Shown in pieces: positions 34,360 through 45,379 of a DNA stretch of 64,000 bases. The notes under the pieces were generated by a model. It did not search any database. It saw nothing but the letters and a program-made list of their open reading frames with translations, and was not told where the DNA came from. Every line of letters begins with the position of its first letter. The first letter of the stretch is position 1. Both the position numbers and the translations under genes were made by a program. Source of the stretch: Adiantum capillus-veneris (Eukaryota > Streptophyta > Polypodiopsida > Polypodiales > Pteridaceae); NCBI GenBank assembly GCA_014529385.2, contig CM043942.1, forward strand, positions 60,279,684 through 60,343,683. The letters run 5' to 3'.

Positions 34360-34445
34360 TTTCCTGGCAGGGCCCGTCGGGATTTTTCATTTTTCCAGCG
34401 GGCCCATCGGGCTTCTGTAGATACCCGGCGGGCCCGCCGAGAAAA
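34360..34445. repeat. Left subterminal GGGCCC-rich palindromes of the hAT element
   Basis: GGCAGGGCCCGTCGGG, CCAGCGGGCCCATCGGG and the perfect 14-base palindrome CGGCGGGCCCGCCG (34426-34439) follow one another. The same motifs recur at 40840-40946 near the right end. They are candidates for transposase-binding sites or for silencing-related hairpins. Confidence 0.8.
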
Positions 34446-35420
34446 TGAAAAAGTTCGGCGAGAGTAATTATATATAAGCAAATCCTTGGGGAGTGTATCG
34501 AGTGCCAAGTATAGTCATCTCCTTGTGAATTGACCTAAGGTTACAGAGTCACAAATCCTTTTTTTGGGCTGAACGTGATTCTTATTTCGGTAACCACTTC
34601 TAAATTTTTTTAATTCATTTACCGACATAAAGGTACAGAACCAAAACAACTGAAAACTTGGAGAGTCATGCTCATTGCGAAGAAGCCATTGATCCAAATG
34701 AGTGTTGTAATTGGTTTTAGAAGATGAGCATATGTAAATGACGAGTCGATAGTCAAGGGTCGGATGTCCTGTATTAGTGTACTGGGCATATAAAGATCTT
34801 GAAGTCTTGCATTTTTTACCATCATAGATTTGAGTTGATTTACACTTGTCACTCCACAATATAAGAGATATAATCCTTGATTGGGTTAAAATAGCTTTTA
34901 TATATTAAATTGGTTGCCTAGGGGGGCTACAATCCTTCACTGGGTACAAGTAGTCCTCCATTGAATGATTATACTGAAGATTTATTTGCGTTAGTTTATG
35001 CATTGGTTTATACAGAGAGTGCATTATGTATTATGATAGATTATTAGTGCATGAAATGACCAATCATATATTTTATTGCTTTTGTTTGTTTTTTTGCAGA
35101 AATTGAAATTAGACGTGTCTTATAGTTTGCAAATCAAAGTGGACATATAAGTAATCATTATAACAATAATTGCACTGAGAAATTCATAGCATTGTTGTAG
35201 TTAATATGCCGTGTATAGACTATATTGCAATGTGTATGTTTGCTTACAATGCAGGTGATCGATATGTGGATTGACTAGCGTGCATTGAAGATCTCATATT
35301 GTGCATCATGGTTACTTTCATATTGAATGGTTTTTAACTTTTAATATATTTTGAAAATAAGAAAAATGTTTCAAAAACTGAACATCTGGTTCTGTTGTCT
35401 TCAGTTTTAATTTAAAAGCA

Positions 35421-36460
35421 ATGGAGCAAAATGTAGGCACAAGTGGTACAAAGAAGCCAAAGAATAAAAAAGCTCCTAGCAAAGAGTGGGATTATGCTCA
35501 CAACATATGCGGCCGATATATGGAGTGGCAATCTAAATTTTGTCACACAATAAAATCAGGCGGTGCACCATGTATTAGGGATCATTTTCTAGCTAGCATT
35601 AAAAAGAGTTGTAAGAAATGTGAACATCCTCAGGCATCTGCAGTTGCAAAGCGCTTGAGAGAAGAGCTCGCCAAAAAGGGTGGCAAGAGACAACAGATAT
35701 ATAGCTCTGAGGCTTTGAGTTAAGAGTTCTCATAGCCAAATATTAACTCCGCAAATCCTGTAGTGATTCCAACTAACCTTGGAGAACAACCTACACAGGG
35801 AGAGGAAATTCTAGGCAGTGTTCCTTTAAAACTTCACAGTGAAGGTGGACTTAGTCAAATACGTCAAAAATCATTACATCAAAGCTTTCCAGTGCAATCT
35901 CTAGAAGAAGCACAAACTGCACTTGCCAAAGAAATATTCTTTACTGGAAGTGCTTTGGTCATGGTAGACAGCAATCATTGGAAGGTTTCTTGGAAGAAAA
36001 TCGGTGAGTTTGGCCCAGGATTTTCAGCTCCTTCTTATCACATGATACGAAATGTTTTCTTGAACAAATGTTACATCAAAGTCAAAGAGCGTGTTGGCAA
36101 AATAATACTTGGGAATATTTCACTTTCAGGATGTACAATTGTGAGTGATGGCTTGTCAAATGTTGAAACAAAACTGATGATCAATGTAATGTTGGTTTGT
36201 CCAAGGGAAGAAACGTTTATAAAGGTGATTGATAGTTTTGGTGCAATTAAAAGTGACAAATACATTTTTGAGGTCTTGATTAATGTAATTAAAGAAATTG
36301 GTACTGAACATGTCGTTCAAGTAGTCATGGATAACGCAAAGAATTGTAAAACCTCCAGTAAAATTAATAAAAAAGTGCTTTCCATGCATTTTTGCCAATG
36401 GTTGTAATACGCACAGTTTAAGCTTGCTGGGCTTGCTTGAATTTATACTCATTTTTCATG
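35421..36460 (+). pseudogene. hAT transposase, BED finger plus DUF659, truncated
   Basis: Residues 1-100 (35421-35723) contain WDYAHNICGRYMEWQSKFCH, PCIRDHFLASIKKSCKKC and AKRLREELAKKG, consistent with a degenerate BED zinc finger. Two in-frame stops (35721-35723 and 35733-35735) follow, and the same frame reopens to 36407. That part has FGPGFSAPSYHMIRNVFLNK, GCTIVSDGLSNVETKLMINV, FIKVIDSFGAIKS and HVVQVVMDNAKNC, the DUF659 core with two of the acidic catalytic positions (SDG, MDNA). A frameshift near 36385 leads to CIFANGCNTHSLSLLGLL, the next conserved block, after which it stops. The C-terminal hAT dimerisation domain is absent. Confidence 0.85.
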
Positions 36461-36519
36461 TCAAACATAATATATATTCCTCAAGAAATATCTTGTGAAC
36501 AGATTGCACATTGGCTACT

Positions 36520-37388
36520 ATTTTGCATTAAACGAATAAGACAAACAAAGTGATAATAATGACCGCATTAATGTATAATATCCACTCCATCCACCAAAAT
36601 TCTTGTAGAAAACTGGACACTGGGAAGAAGAGAATGCATCTGAAGTAGACGAGGGAACCAAATTTGGATGCAGGACAAGGTGGTTGATGTGTGTCCCTTC
36701 TATAGGTGTTGGATTCACTCACTGTGTCAGATTTTGAACGTCTTGGCTTAAGTGGTGAATGCTTTTCTCCATCCGGACTTGTGAGGGTTGGGGTGTCTGG
36801 GTGGCTATAGAAAGCCGTGTTATTTCTACATCTTTCTCTGCCAATTGTGTCGTGTAAATATCCTTCTCTCTCTTTAACTGTAGATTGGTGCCTTCCACTA
36901 TCAATGCCAGCTCATCTCTAGTGAAAGTGACACAACTCTCCCTTATATCATGAGTGGCGACAGTTGTCTCCTTTGACGAAAAGTCTACTAGTCACTGTTG
37001 CACAAAGTGAACATATAACATTTTTACAAAATATAATGCACAATTTGCATGTGCATGGGATGTCCATAAACTTCCAAGTAAATCCTCTTAGCATTTTCTT
37101 TGATCGCATCATGGTTGCACTTCAAAACCTTCCACCTTTCTTTCTTGATCTCTGCGTCCTCACATGGCCATATTGTCTTGATCATGTCCTTCTTCATTTC
37201 TTTAGTGATCTCTTTCCATTGCATATGGTTTGGATTTGCCCATTTTGAGAGTCGTCGAGTAGTGTGCATTGCTTGTTGTGCCGACATACCGTGTGCTAGA
37301 GATTTCATGCGCTTGTTATTGAACATCGGACACTGATGATGTGCCAATATCTTGTTCTTCATCGGTCATTTTCTCTTGGACCTGCAAT
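36520..37388 (-). pseudogene. Unrecognised exon-like sequence with coiled coil inside the hAT element
   Basis: A splice-acceptor-like TTTTGATTGCAG ends at about 37383 on the minus strand, followed by KMTDEEQDIGTSSVSDVQ and, after a frame change, MKSLAHGMSAQQAMHTTRRL and WKEITKEMKKDMIKTIWP. Further on, 36904-36719 encodes the charged, heptad-like QLKREKDIYTTQLAEKDVEI. It could be the 3' part of the kinase-like gene upstream or a second captured gene. I do not recognise the family. Stops and frame changes suggest decay or introns. Confidence 0.45.
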
Positions 37389-37690
37389 CAAAATATAGAC
37401 AAATATTCAATATCATTGGCAAATATATATTCTCACGCTTGAACAGTCTCACAGATGCACAAGATAGCAACTTCTCGTCCACTACATTAGACATCACAAG
37501 CCACTAAATCAAACCACAACTAATGCGACTAATTGAACTATAAGGCAAATTTAAAATATCAACACTCAACACGACAAATTTTAAATGACTAAAGATAATT
37601 GACTCAATAAGGTGAACCACTTCAAACCAGATAATACACTTCAATAAAAAATAGAAAACACTGGACAAGACATGTAGCTCATAAAAATGT

Positions 37691-38790
37691 TTAGATCGGA
37701 TAAAATGATGGTGCAAGTTCAACAAGGGGATGGTGGACAGGGTTAGGTTCTATCTTTAATTGTTCTTTGAAAAATATCAACAGTTCAGAAGCATTTCTTC
37801 TTTGCTCCCGCTCTTTTAACTTCATCCAAAAATCTACTTTAATCCTAACATCTTTGTCTGGGTGGTGAAAAACTTCTTTTGGAAAATAAACTTTTTTGCC
37901 TGCACTCCAAAAATCTGTTAGCATGTCGAATAGATAGCCCAATGCATAAATATCGCTCGCTTTTGTGTATGCATCTATGCACCGTGGATCGTATAGTTTT
38001 GGAGCAATCCACAGTCGCTTAGCCATCTCGACATCCCCTTCTCTCTATGCTTGCAAAACTGTAGAGTCCGATTGTGCGCTTGGATATAGATAATTAATTG
38101 TTTCACGCTTAGCTGAAGTTCTAAGCATCATCCCCCAATCAATGATGTCGACGTGGGGTTTATCGGCGTGAGTAAAGTTCAACATTATGTTGAATGGGTG
38201 CAGGTCACTGTGCACTATCCTGGCCGAGTGGGCAGCCGCAACACCATCAATTAAGGCGTGACAAATGGCTGGCAACTACTTGATCACTGCTTTGATCCAT
38301 GCCGTGTCTATCTCTTGTACAGGAAGATTTGCTCTGCAGGCGATGACCTCCAGCCGTGTTGTAGCCTGTGCATGTGTCGTCTAAACAATCTGTGAGCAAA
38401 TGGTAAGAGGCACATCATGTCGCCCACGGTACCTCCATTGTAGTATCGGAATATTGTGATCCAAAGAGCTTCGATAGTAAAGCGAATGCACCTTACAATG
38501 GAGTGGTGAAGCGTTTTCATTCCTTGCTCTGTCTGAAAGCTGTCAAATTTTTCCTCACTCTCTCCCTTGTAACATTTCCCCACATATGTAATGTGGTCTG
38601 GAAAAAGAGATGCCTTTGATGGTGTACAATATGCACACACCAAAGGACCCTGCTCCAACCCTCATAGCTTCTACCAAGGCTTTGTGAGGGATGCCGACAA
38701 GATCAGCGCACTTGGCTTTCAAAGCCGTGCACATGATTGTGCGCGGTGCCGCTGGCATCGGATCAACCTCCCAAAGCTTCTTGCGCATCT
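37691..38790 (-). pseudogene. Protein-kinase-like gene captured in the hAT element
   Basis: In minus-strand order: RVGAGSFGVCILYTIKG (glycine-rich loop-like, about 38650), a segment with frame changes, then ICHALIDGVAAAHSARIVHS and DLHPFNIML (38260-38160). HSDLHPFN replaces the usual HRDLKxxN but keeps catalytic Asp and Asn, and IIDWGMML stands at the DFG position. After one stop, IAPKLYDPRC (APE-like) and KASDIYALGYLFDMLTDFW (kinase subdomain IX) follow. The end is near 37691. At least two in-frame stops and two frame changes argue for a pseudogene, though some breaks could be introns. Function and donor gene are unknown. Confidence 0.7.
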
Positions 38791-39035
38791 TGGGCCATCT
38801 TCAATCTCTTGGGTAAGGCTGCTTGGTCCTGCGCTCTCACATGCTTCATCTTTACCGTCTGTTCTTTCCAAAATTTATCCTAGAGCTCTAATTTTGACAT
38901 GTCGCAAGAAGGTGGAATATCTTCCTTTAAGTCTCTGCAACATACTTTCATATTGCCCAACATTGTCCTAACCTTGTGGTGGGGATCAAATTCTCGAATC
39001 CTTGTTGGAATCAAGAACTCATATTGGCCTTCATC

Positions 39036-39272
39036 TCACAACCTACGCTCTATGTTCTCCCATATAGCTCTAGTGAGGTATTTGATGAAGATATCGCTTT
39101 CACTAATCTGCTGTATGCAACCATCTACACATGATGAGATTGCCAAAATACATTCTTTAAGAATGGCACGCATAATAATTTTCTTTTGATCTGGCGTCAT
39201 ATTTGCATTTGACAATAAAAAACAACATATCAAATAGTCATTCATGATTGTGAATGACACTAGCACTCTCAC
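39036..39272 (-). pseudogene. Possible upstream exon of the kinase-like gene
   Basis: A 78-codon minus frame (MNDYLICCFLLSNANMTPDQ, then ILAISSCVDGCIQQISESDI) lies upstream of the kinase block, in the same orientation and inside the hAT element. No domain is recognised. Linkage to the kinase is by position only. Confidence 0.3.
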
Positions 39273-39599
39273 ACTATTTCAAGCAAACCCTTAACCACGA
39301 CTTGTAGACTTTAAAAAATGTGCAAGGAAATATTGATAAAAAATTGAAAACGATCTTTTCTTAAAACTGCAATCTGTTACACCTGTAAAATGCAGATCAA
39401 ACAAATGGTTTATAAGAACTTAATTCAGATCAAAAAATACATAATAACAGTCTGGCACATTTCAACATATATTTAATTTTTAACTTATATTTTTCTTTGT
39501 GAACACATGCTAGTTCAAACAGAGCACACACCGACTTAAAGACTTTAAAAACATTTAAAAAATTGGAAGTATACAAATTGGACTAGAAAATTGCAAAGA

Positions 39600-39870
39600 A
39601 TGTTTTGCTCTTTAAAAGATAGAAATAAATATTTAACATGCAAATTGTGTTCACACAATTTTTTACATAGAATTTATGTAAATGTAGCATTCAAAATAGC
39701 GATGATAATTGAGGCTCTTTAAAAAGATACAAAAGAATATTTAGCATACAAATTGTGTGTAAATTCATTTTTACAAAGAATTTATGTAAATGAAGCATTT
39801 AAAATAGCGATGATGCTTGAGGTCCTTTAAAAAGATTAAAAAGAATATTTAACATGCAAACACTTTTTTG
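39600..39870. repeat. AT-rich tandem repeat of about 120 bases inside the hAT element
   Basis: The sentence ATTTAACATGCAAATTGTGT, AGAATTTATGTAAATGTAGC and AAAATAGCGATGATAATTGA is repeated once in full (from about 39735) and begins a third time near 39840. Confidence 0.8.
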
Positions 39871-39984
39871 CATATAATTTATAAAGAATTCTTTTGAATA
39901 TGATTAGTTGGTATATAATTTCATATGGACAGTTAAAAACAACAAAATCAAACAATTCAAACATTTTTATATGAAATACTCTTC

Positions 39985-40362
39985 ACAGCCGCGTTACCGA
40001 CCAAGTTTTTCATATACATACTTAAAAAATTAACTAGTACATGCACATACAAATTATATGACGTTCGTACGGCCGGGTTAATGACTTGAATGCCACATTT
40101 ATGCAAAAATAGATGCTTCTAGCAAACAACACTCTATTAGCCGCGTTACCGATCGAGTGTCGCCTGAATCTAAGGAGAAATAATGGCTTGCATACGAACA
40201 TCATATGGCCGCGTTACCGACCGATGCCCATACATTTTTTGGAAAAGGGGAAGGGAAGTTGACTTACCATAAGGATACTAGATTCGTGTGTTACCGACGT
40301 AGTATCCAGACAATAAGCCAATACTTACCACGAGGACACCATCTTCCTCACGTCACCGAGGT
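39985..40362. repeat. Right subterminal repeats GCCGCGTTACCGACC
   Basis: Copies at 39987-40002, 40139-40154 and 40207-40222 are near identical. Degenerate copies lie at 40071-40085, 40288-40299 and 40350-40360. Spacing is about 64-84 bases. Regular short repeats close to a hAT terminus are typical of transposase-binding arrays. Confidence 0.75.
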
Positions 40363-40455
40363 GATGCCCCTGTGGTAAGCACAGTTTCGTAGAACAGCTT
40401 ATGCACACACTCCCATTGTGTGGTAAGGTACCTTATGACTACCGTGCAATACGAC

Positions 40456-40695
40456 AAAAGGCATGCTACCACACAACGCATACACACACATAACACATAT
40501 CCGGATCGTGTGGTCAGTCACTCCGCTACTACCGCGCACTGCAATGCAGATTCCCCCACATGACCCCCTCTCTACAAAAGGCATGCTACCACACAACGCA
40601 TACACACACATAACACATACCCGGATCGTGTGGTCAATCACTCCGCTACTGTCGCACACTGCGAATGTAGAGCATGCTCCCACATGAACCCCTCT
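40456..40695. repeat. 120-base tandem repeat, two units, in the hAT element
   Basis: AAAGGCATGCTACCACACAA to CCCCTCTCT is repeated with period 120 (40456 and 40576). Each unit contains ATCCGGATCGTGTGGTC-like sequence. Confidence 0.88.
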
Positions 40696-40752
40696 CTCCC
40701 TCTCTCCTCTCTCCTCTGTCCTCTCTGCTCTCGACATACCTGCAAAGGCGGT

Positions 40753-40756
<4 letters not shown>

Positions 40757-40811
<55 letters not shown>
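40757..40811. repeat. (CT)n microsatellite
   Basis: About 54 bases of CT repeat with one interruption. Confidence 0.95.
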
Positions 40812-40839
40812 GAGAAGATGAAGCAATGAAATAACACCC

Positions 40840-40946
40840 AACGGGCCCCATCGGTCCTGTATATATATAATTATGTGGGCCCGCCGAGCTTTTCAGTATT
40901 TTCGGCGGGCCCATAGGAAAAATGGAAAAGCTCGGCGGGCCCGCCG
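40840..40946. repeat. Right subterminal GGGCCC-rich palindromes of the hAT element
   Basis: ACGGGCCCCATCGG, GTGGGCCCGCCGAG, CGGCGGGCCCATAGG and the perfect palindrome CGGCGGGCCCGCCG (40933-40946). They mirror the motifs at 34360-34445 near the other end. Confidence 0.8.
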
Positions 40947-41099
40947 GGAATAATGAAAGTCCGACGGGATTTTAGTGGGTTTCCAGGTTGCCCTTAACCG
41001 GATTCTTTGTGATCATGTTCAGTGTAATCATGTAAATGTGTCAATAAGACCTTGTGATCACACACAATTTATCGTAATTACGTAAATATTAAATCCCTG

Positions 41100-41107
41100 C
41101 ACACCAC
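41100..41107. other. Target-site duplication, right (CACACCAC)
   Basis: The same eight bases as at 34198-34205, directly outside the right terminal repeat. Confidence 0.9.
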
Positions 41108-41436
41108 CTCTAATTACAACATCTTTTACGTATGTGTGTGTGAAATTATGCATAGCTTCAATTATGTTCTCGTGTGATTTTTCAATTGTAAGGTGTGAGC
41201 TTTGTCCTAGATTCACTACAATATGATTCAAGGAGGAAAAAATTGGAATTATCCCACATGTATTGGTGCAAGGCTATAGAGTTATTTAAAGCTCATTTCA
41301 TGAATAAACAAACCTATTTCATTTTGCATTACATCTCTCTTGTTTATGGTGATCTTGTGATGGCTTAGCAACTACTAAAGATCATGTTTATGAGTCCAAG
41401 TTAATTGATCTTGGAATCTAATCCACTTGAATGATA

Positions 41437-42742
41437 TGTAAGAAATGCGGAATACAATAAGGATCTAGTAGCAAGGAGAATAGAGAGAGATATGATCCAA
41501 AGTAGATTAGTGAAAATAAAAAACTTTAGATTACCACACTATTACAAAGTGATGGTGTTATCCACCCATGCGCTCTCAAGGTAGAGCTTAGATGGCGGTT
41601 TAGACAATTAGAGCAAGTAGGAATACAAGGGACTAACAATCTTTGAACAAGAATGTGTTGTGTGCGTCAAGTGTGCACACCATTCTAATAAACTCTTCAT
41701 GAGAAGGCCTCCTTATATAGATGTAAGGGAGCCTCTAAATGATCATGTGCAATCGTCCTTAGATAGCTAAGTCCAAGTAGGACTCTCCCATGCGCCTATG
41801 TTGTAGCCGCTTTTGGGTAGAGGACATATTTTGGGTAGACAAGTCCTCCTAGAACTCGGCCATCGGCCAAGGAAATCCGGACATCGACCGAAGACCACCG
41901 GTCATCGACCACCGACCAAAGACCACGGACAACCGACCACTGGCCACCAAACGGCCATTTTTCGGTTGTCTTTTGGCCACCATCCGGCCAAAATATTACA
42001 GCCCCATATGAGGAGAAGCCAATGGTGCACACATATTTGGTGGATTTGAGCTTTGTACGCTGATGAGATCTCTATTTGTGATCGTGGATGGTACATAGAA
42101 AATTGAGGGCCAACTTTGGGGGCCTCGAGGATAGAATCCTTGATACTTTTTATTCCTTTCGTCGAAATATTCCTTCTTGCCAGAATATTTGGCCGATTTA
42201 GGATCGGAATACAATCAAAAAATGGCCATCTGGTGGCCGGTTGTCCGTGGTCTTTGGCCGATGGTCGGCGGCCCGTGGTCTTTGGCCGGTGGCCGGATTT
42301 CCTTGGCTATCTAAGGGTGGATGCACATGGACGCATGGGAGAGTCCTACTTGTTCTAGGAGGACTTTTCTACCCAAAAGCAGCCGCATGGGAGAGTCCTA
42401 CTTGGACTTGGCTATCTAAGGGTGGATGCAGATGGGCGTTTAAAGGCTCCCTTACATCTATATAAAGAGGCCTTCTCATGAGTAATTTAGTAGAATGGTG
42501 TGCACACTTGATGCACACAGCATATCCTTGTTGAAGCATTGTTATTCTCTTGTATTCCTTCTTGCTCTAGTTGTCTAAACCGCCATCTAAGCTCTACCTT
42601 GAGAGCGCATGGGTGGATGACTCCGTCACTTTGTTACAGTGTGATAATCTAAAGTTTTTGATTTTCCACTGATCTACTTTGCATTGTATCTCTCTCTACT
42701 CTCCTTGCTTCTCGATCCTTATTGTATTCCGCATTTCTTACA
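41437..42742. mobile_element. Giant inverted-repeat (foldback) element with LTR-like ends
   Basis: It is inserted in the 5' LTR of the surrounding element: the 3' LTR lacks it and TGATA is duplicated on both sides (41432-41436 and 42743-42747). The ends are TGTAAGAAATGCGGAATACA and its complement TGTATTCCGCATTTCTTACA. The arms of about 540 bases are inverted copies, with a loop of about 215 bases around 41985-42195. TG...CA ends and a 5-bp duplication are properties of LTR retrotransposons, so it looks like two LTR-like halves in inverted orientation. Both arms carry CGGCCA/TGGCCG-rich stretches similar to the LTRs of the copia element at 51858-57790. Confidence 0.8.
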
Positions 42743-42828
42743 TGATAATCTAGCCATCACTCACTCACTTGTGTGCACGATGTTTGTCTTTCATCCACCC
42801 TAGCTAGCACAATCCCATTCCCATCAAG

Positions 42829-42840
42829 TGGTATCAAAGC
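42829..42840 (+). other. Primer-binding site (tRNA-iMet)
   Basis: TGGTATCAAAGC, one mismatch from the canonical TGGTATCAGAGC, two bases after the LTR end. Confidence 0.8.
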
Positions 42841-43384
42841 ACCAAGATTTGCTAGCTAGGTTTCCCATTATGCATTTTTGTGATTAGCTTTTCCTAATCT
42901 CTATTTACAATAGCTTAATAATTTCAATCCCTAATCAACACTTGGACAAGAGCTTGCTCCATTATCCTTTGGTAATCAGTTGAAGGAGAACCCAAATTTT
43001 TGCATTGTTTGTGTGTGTAATTGCTCAATTAGTGTGCATTTCGTGCTCATTTTGAGCCTACTTTGTGTTAACATAATTCTTATCATAATCATTATCGCTT
43101 CGTGCAATTTGTGTATCTGCAAAGTCTTTTACAACACTATTTTGTAAAGCTATTGAATGTCAATTTTTCTTGAAGTTTGATCTTTCAATTTTTTGAGTGA
43201 AATCTCCGTGTTTTCAGCTTCTAATCGACTTCTTGATCACTCAATTTGGAGGACATCAGCCCCTAATTATCTCCCCCCCAGGCACATAATAGGTGTGTGT
43301 CTTTGACTCTATGTACATGTGTGTGAATCCCTGCATAGGAAATATTATGTTAACTATTATTAGGTCCCTTCACAAGGAAATCCA

Positions 43385-43560
43385 TAAGGCACGTTGGTCT
43401 AGCACATCAAAGGTAGTTTGTTGACCAGGAGGTCATAGGCTCAAAGGATCTGGCGTTACTTTAGCCAACCTGGGTGGACGTATGTTGCGTCGTAAATCCC
43501 AATTTTTTTAGCTCATCGGGTCCGCAAGGGTCGACTCCCACGTAGTGGCATCTTGCGGCT
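43385..43560 (+). mobile_element. Candidate tRNA-derived SINE
   Basis: GTTGGTCTAGCACATCAAAGG resembles a pol III A box and GGTCATAGGCTCAAAGGATC a degenerate B box, about 35 bases apart, as in tRNA-derived SINE heads. The body and 3' end are not defined and no target duplication was found, so this is tentative. Confidence 0.3.
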
Positions 43561-44275
43561 TGCGGTCGGACGTGAGCTAGCAGCATTAAATCCAGTCAAG
43601 CCCCTTTTCGGGTTTGTTAACGGGCCATACCATGGGCAAAGGCTCCCCAAGTCCCTTCAAAACTATATTGTCAACCCAACCTGCCTGGCTTTGCAGGACC
43701 CATTTCCCACGTTGTCAAGCACTCCCTTGATCCTCATCCAAGGGGGACAGTTCCCATGGAGTCCACTATGAAAACATTGCATATAACACGTGAAAACAAA
43801 AGGTATTTAGATTATCCCTTACATGTATGTTTTCAAGTATTATATGCGCCGCTTATGTATGCATTTTTATAAAACCTAGCCCTTATGTATGAAAATTTTC
43901 ACTTTCTCAATTCAAAAACCTTTTATGTAAGTACATTTTTATGAAAATGTACCTAATTATAAATCCCTTATTTGTTCACACATGCTATCTTACATATTTT
44001 CTAGTGGTTGGACGCTCCAAGGGGTTGTCCCACGGCACTGCAAACAAAAGCTTTGTACCTACCAAGAAGCATTCAAAAGCACACCTAAGCATAAAAAAAA
44101 GCTTTCTCAAGAAAGAAATAAAAGTAAGTTAAAACAACCAAAGATCAAAGTTGTGAAGCGTGACTCCACTCACACGTGAAGAGGTGCTTCAGAACAAAAG
44201 GCACACCAAACAAGAGAAGTGTCCCATTGCACAGAATTGAGTGGAATCAAAGAAGGTTTACAAGATTTGACAAAA

Positions 44276-44280
<5 letters not shown>

Positions 44281-44315
<35 letters not shown>
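44281..44315. repeat. (CT)n microsatellite
   Basis: About 34 bases of CT repeat. Confidence 0.95.
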
Positions 44316-44318
<3 letters not shown>

Positions 44319-44907
44319 CAAATTAGACTCTTGGATAAAATCTTTCAACCAAGCACAACATCTTTTGCAATGTATATCGTAATCTACATTTATGGAGATG
44401 ATTTTCTAGTTGTACTCATGCACGGGTTTAGACACGGCCTATACATTATGTATATGGTGCAAACTATCTCTCACTCACTTGCCTCGAGCACATACATGGA
44501 GCCCATAAACATGAAATCTAAAGATCATGAAGACCATCAACATGAAGACAAAGCATTAGACGAAGAAGACCTGGACAAAGTAGAAGACAAAGACCATGAA
44601 GCAGTTGAAATCAAAGCATTGAAGAAGATGAAGGTGCTCTTGGATTAGAGTGAAGTAGACATTTTTCAAGGTTTTGCTCTTGGATTAGAGCGTTGTTTTT
44701 GATCTTGGATTGGAGTGTTATGTTGTTTGTCTCCTAGATTGGGGATGTATGTTGTTTATGCTCCTAGATTGGAGTGTTTTCTTCCTTCATCAAGTTGTGG
44801 CCCAAAGTTCCAGGGGAGGATTCCACTTTTATTTTCATCTTGTGTGGATACCGTGTGCCACCCTTAGTGGATAAAGAACCTTCATTGTATTGCCCTAGTC
44901 CAAACCT

Positions 44908-44919
44908 CATGGGGGGGAT
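44908..44919 (+). other. Polypurine tract
   Basis: CATGGGGGGGAT directly before the 3' LTR start (TGTAAGG at 44920); primes plus-strand synthesis in LTR retrotransposons. Confidence 0.75.
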
Positions 44920-45379
44920 TGTAAGGTGTGAGCTTTGTCCTAGAGTCAGCAGAGTATGAGTCAAAGAGGAAAAAGATAGAATTATCCCACATGTATTGGT
45001 GCAAGGCTGTAGAGATACTTAAAGCTCATTTCATGAATAAACAAACCTATTCCATTTTATATTATATCTCTCTTGTTTATGGTGAGCTTGTGATGGCTTA
45101 ACAACTACTCAAAATTGTGTTTATGAGTCGAAGTTTATTGATGTTGGAACCTAATTTGTTTGAGTGATAATATAGACAACACACACTCACTTGTGTGCAT
45201 GATATTTCCCTTTCATCCACCCTAGCTAGCACAATCCCATTCCCATCACTAGTTATGTGGATTTGTTGATTTTCTCATCGGCAGTGTGCTATTTGTGTAT
45301 TTTCTAGGGACACCTTATCCCATTTGTAACACTTGATGATTGGGGGATATGCTTAACATGAAGAAGGAGAGGAACACTG

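Larger units (their letters stand above)
34206..41099 (+). mobile_element. Complete hAT-type DNA transposon, 6.9 kb, with kinase-like cargo
   Basis: The left end reads CAGGGATTTCATTAACGTAA and the right end, on the complementary strand, CAGGGATTTAATATTTACGT. These imperfect terminal inverted repeats start CAGGG like Ac and other hAT elements. Both ends are bordered by the identical octamer CACACCAC. Subterminal regions at both ends carry GGGCCC-rich palindromes. Inside are a decayed BED/DUF659 transposase (+, 35421-36450) and a minus-strand block with coiled-coil and protein-kinase sequence (39272-36520). The perfect target duplication suggests fairly recent movement, probably driven by a transposase from another copy. 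Confidence 0.88.
41187..45248 (+). mobile_element. LTR retrotransposon without recognisable pol (non-autonomous)
   Basis: 5' LTR 41187-42826 (enlarged by a 1.3-kb insertion) and 3' LTR 44920-45248 both run from TGTAAGGTGTGAGC to CCCATTCCCATCA. A tRNA-iMet primer site TGGTATCAAAGC (42829-42840) follows the 5' LTR, and a polypurine tract CATGGGGGGGAT (44908-44919) precedes the 3' LTR, giving plus orientation. The 2.1-kb interior has no gag-pol match; a small acidic frame (44316-44648, EDHQHEDKALDEEDLDKVED) is unidentified. Flanks TCAAT and CTAGT do not form a clear target duplication. Confidence 0.8.

Noticed and set aside
39985-40362. CRISPR-like array (regular short repeats)
   Set aside because: Repeats are degenerate, spacers share sequence, the context is a plant hAT transposon, and no cas genes are present.
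41813-42465. Short frames rich in Gly/His/Pro/Arg around 42 kb
   Set aside because: They lie in the inverted-repeat element and mirror each other on opposite strands; no domain is present.
43385-43470. Functional tRNA gene
   Set aside because: The A- and B-box-like sequences do not fold into a cloverleaf by eye and the B box is degenerate; listed only as a weak SINE candidate.
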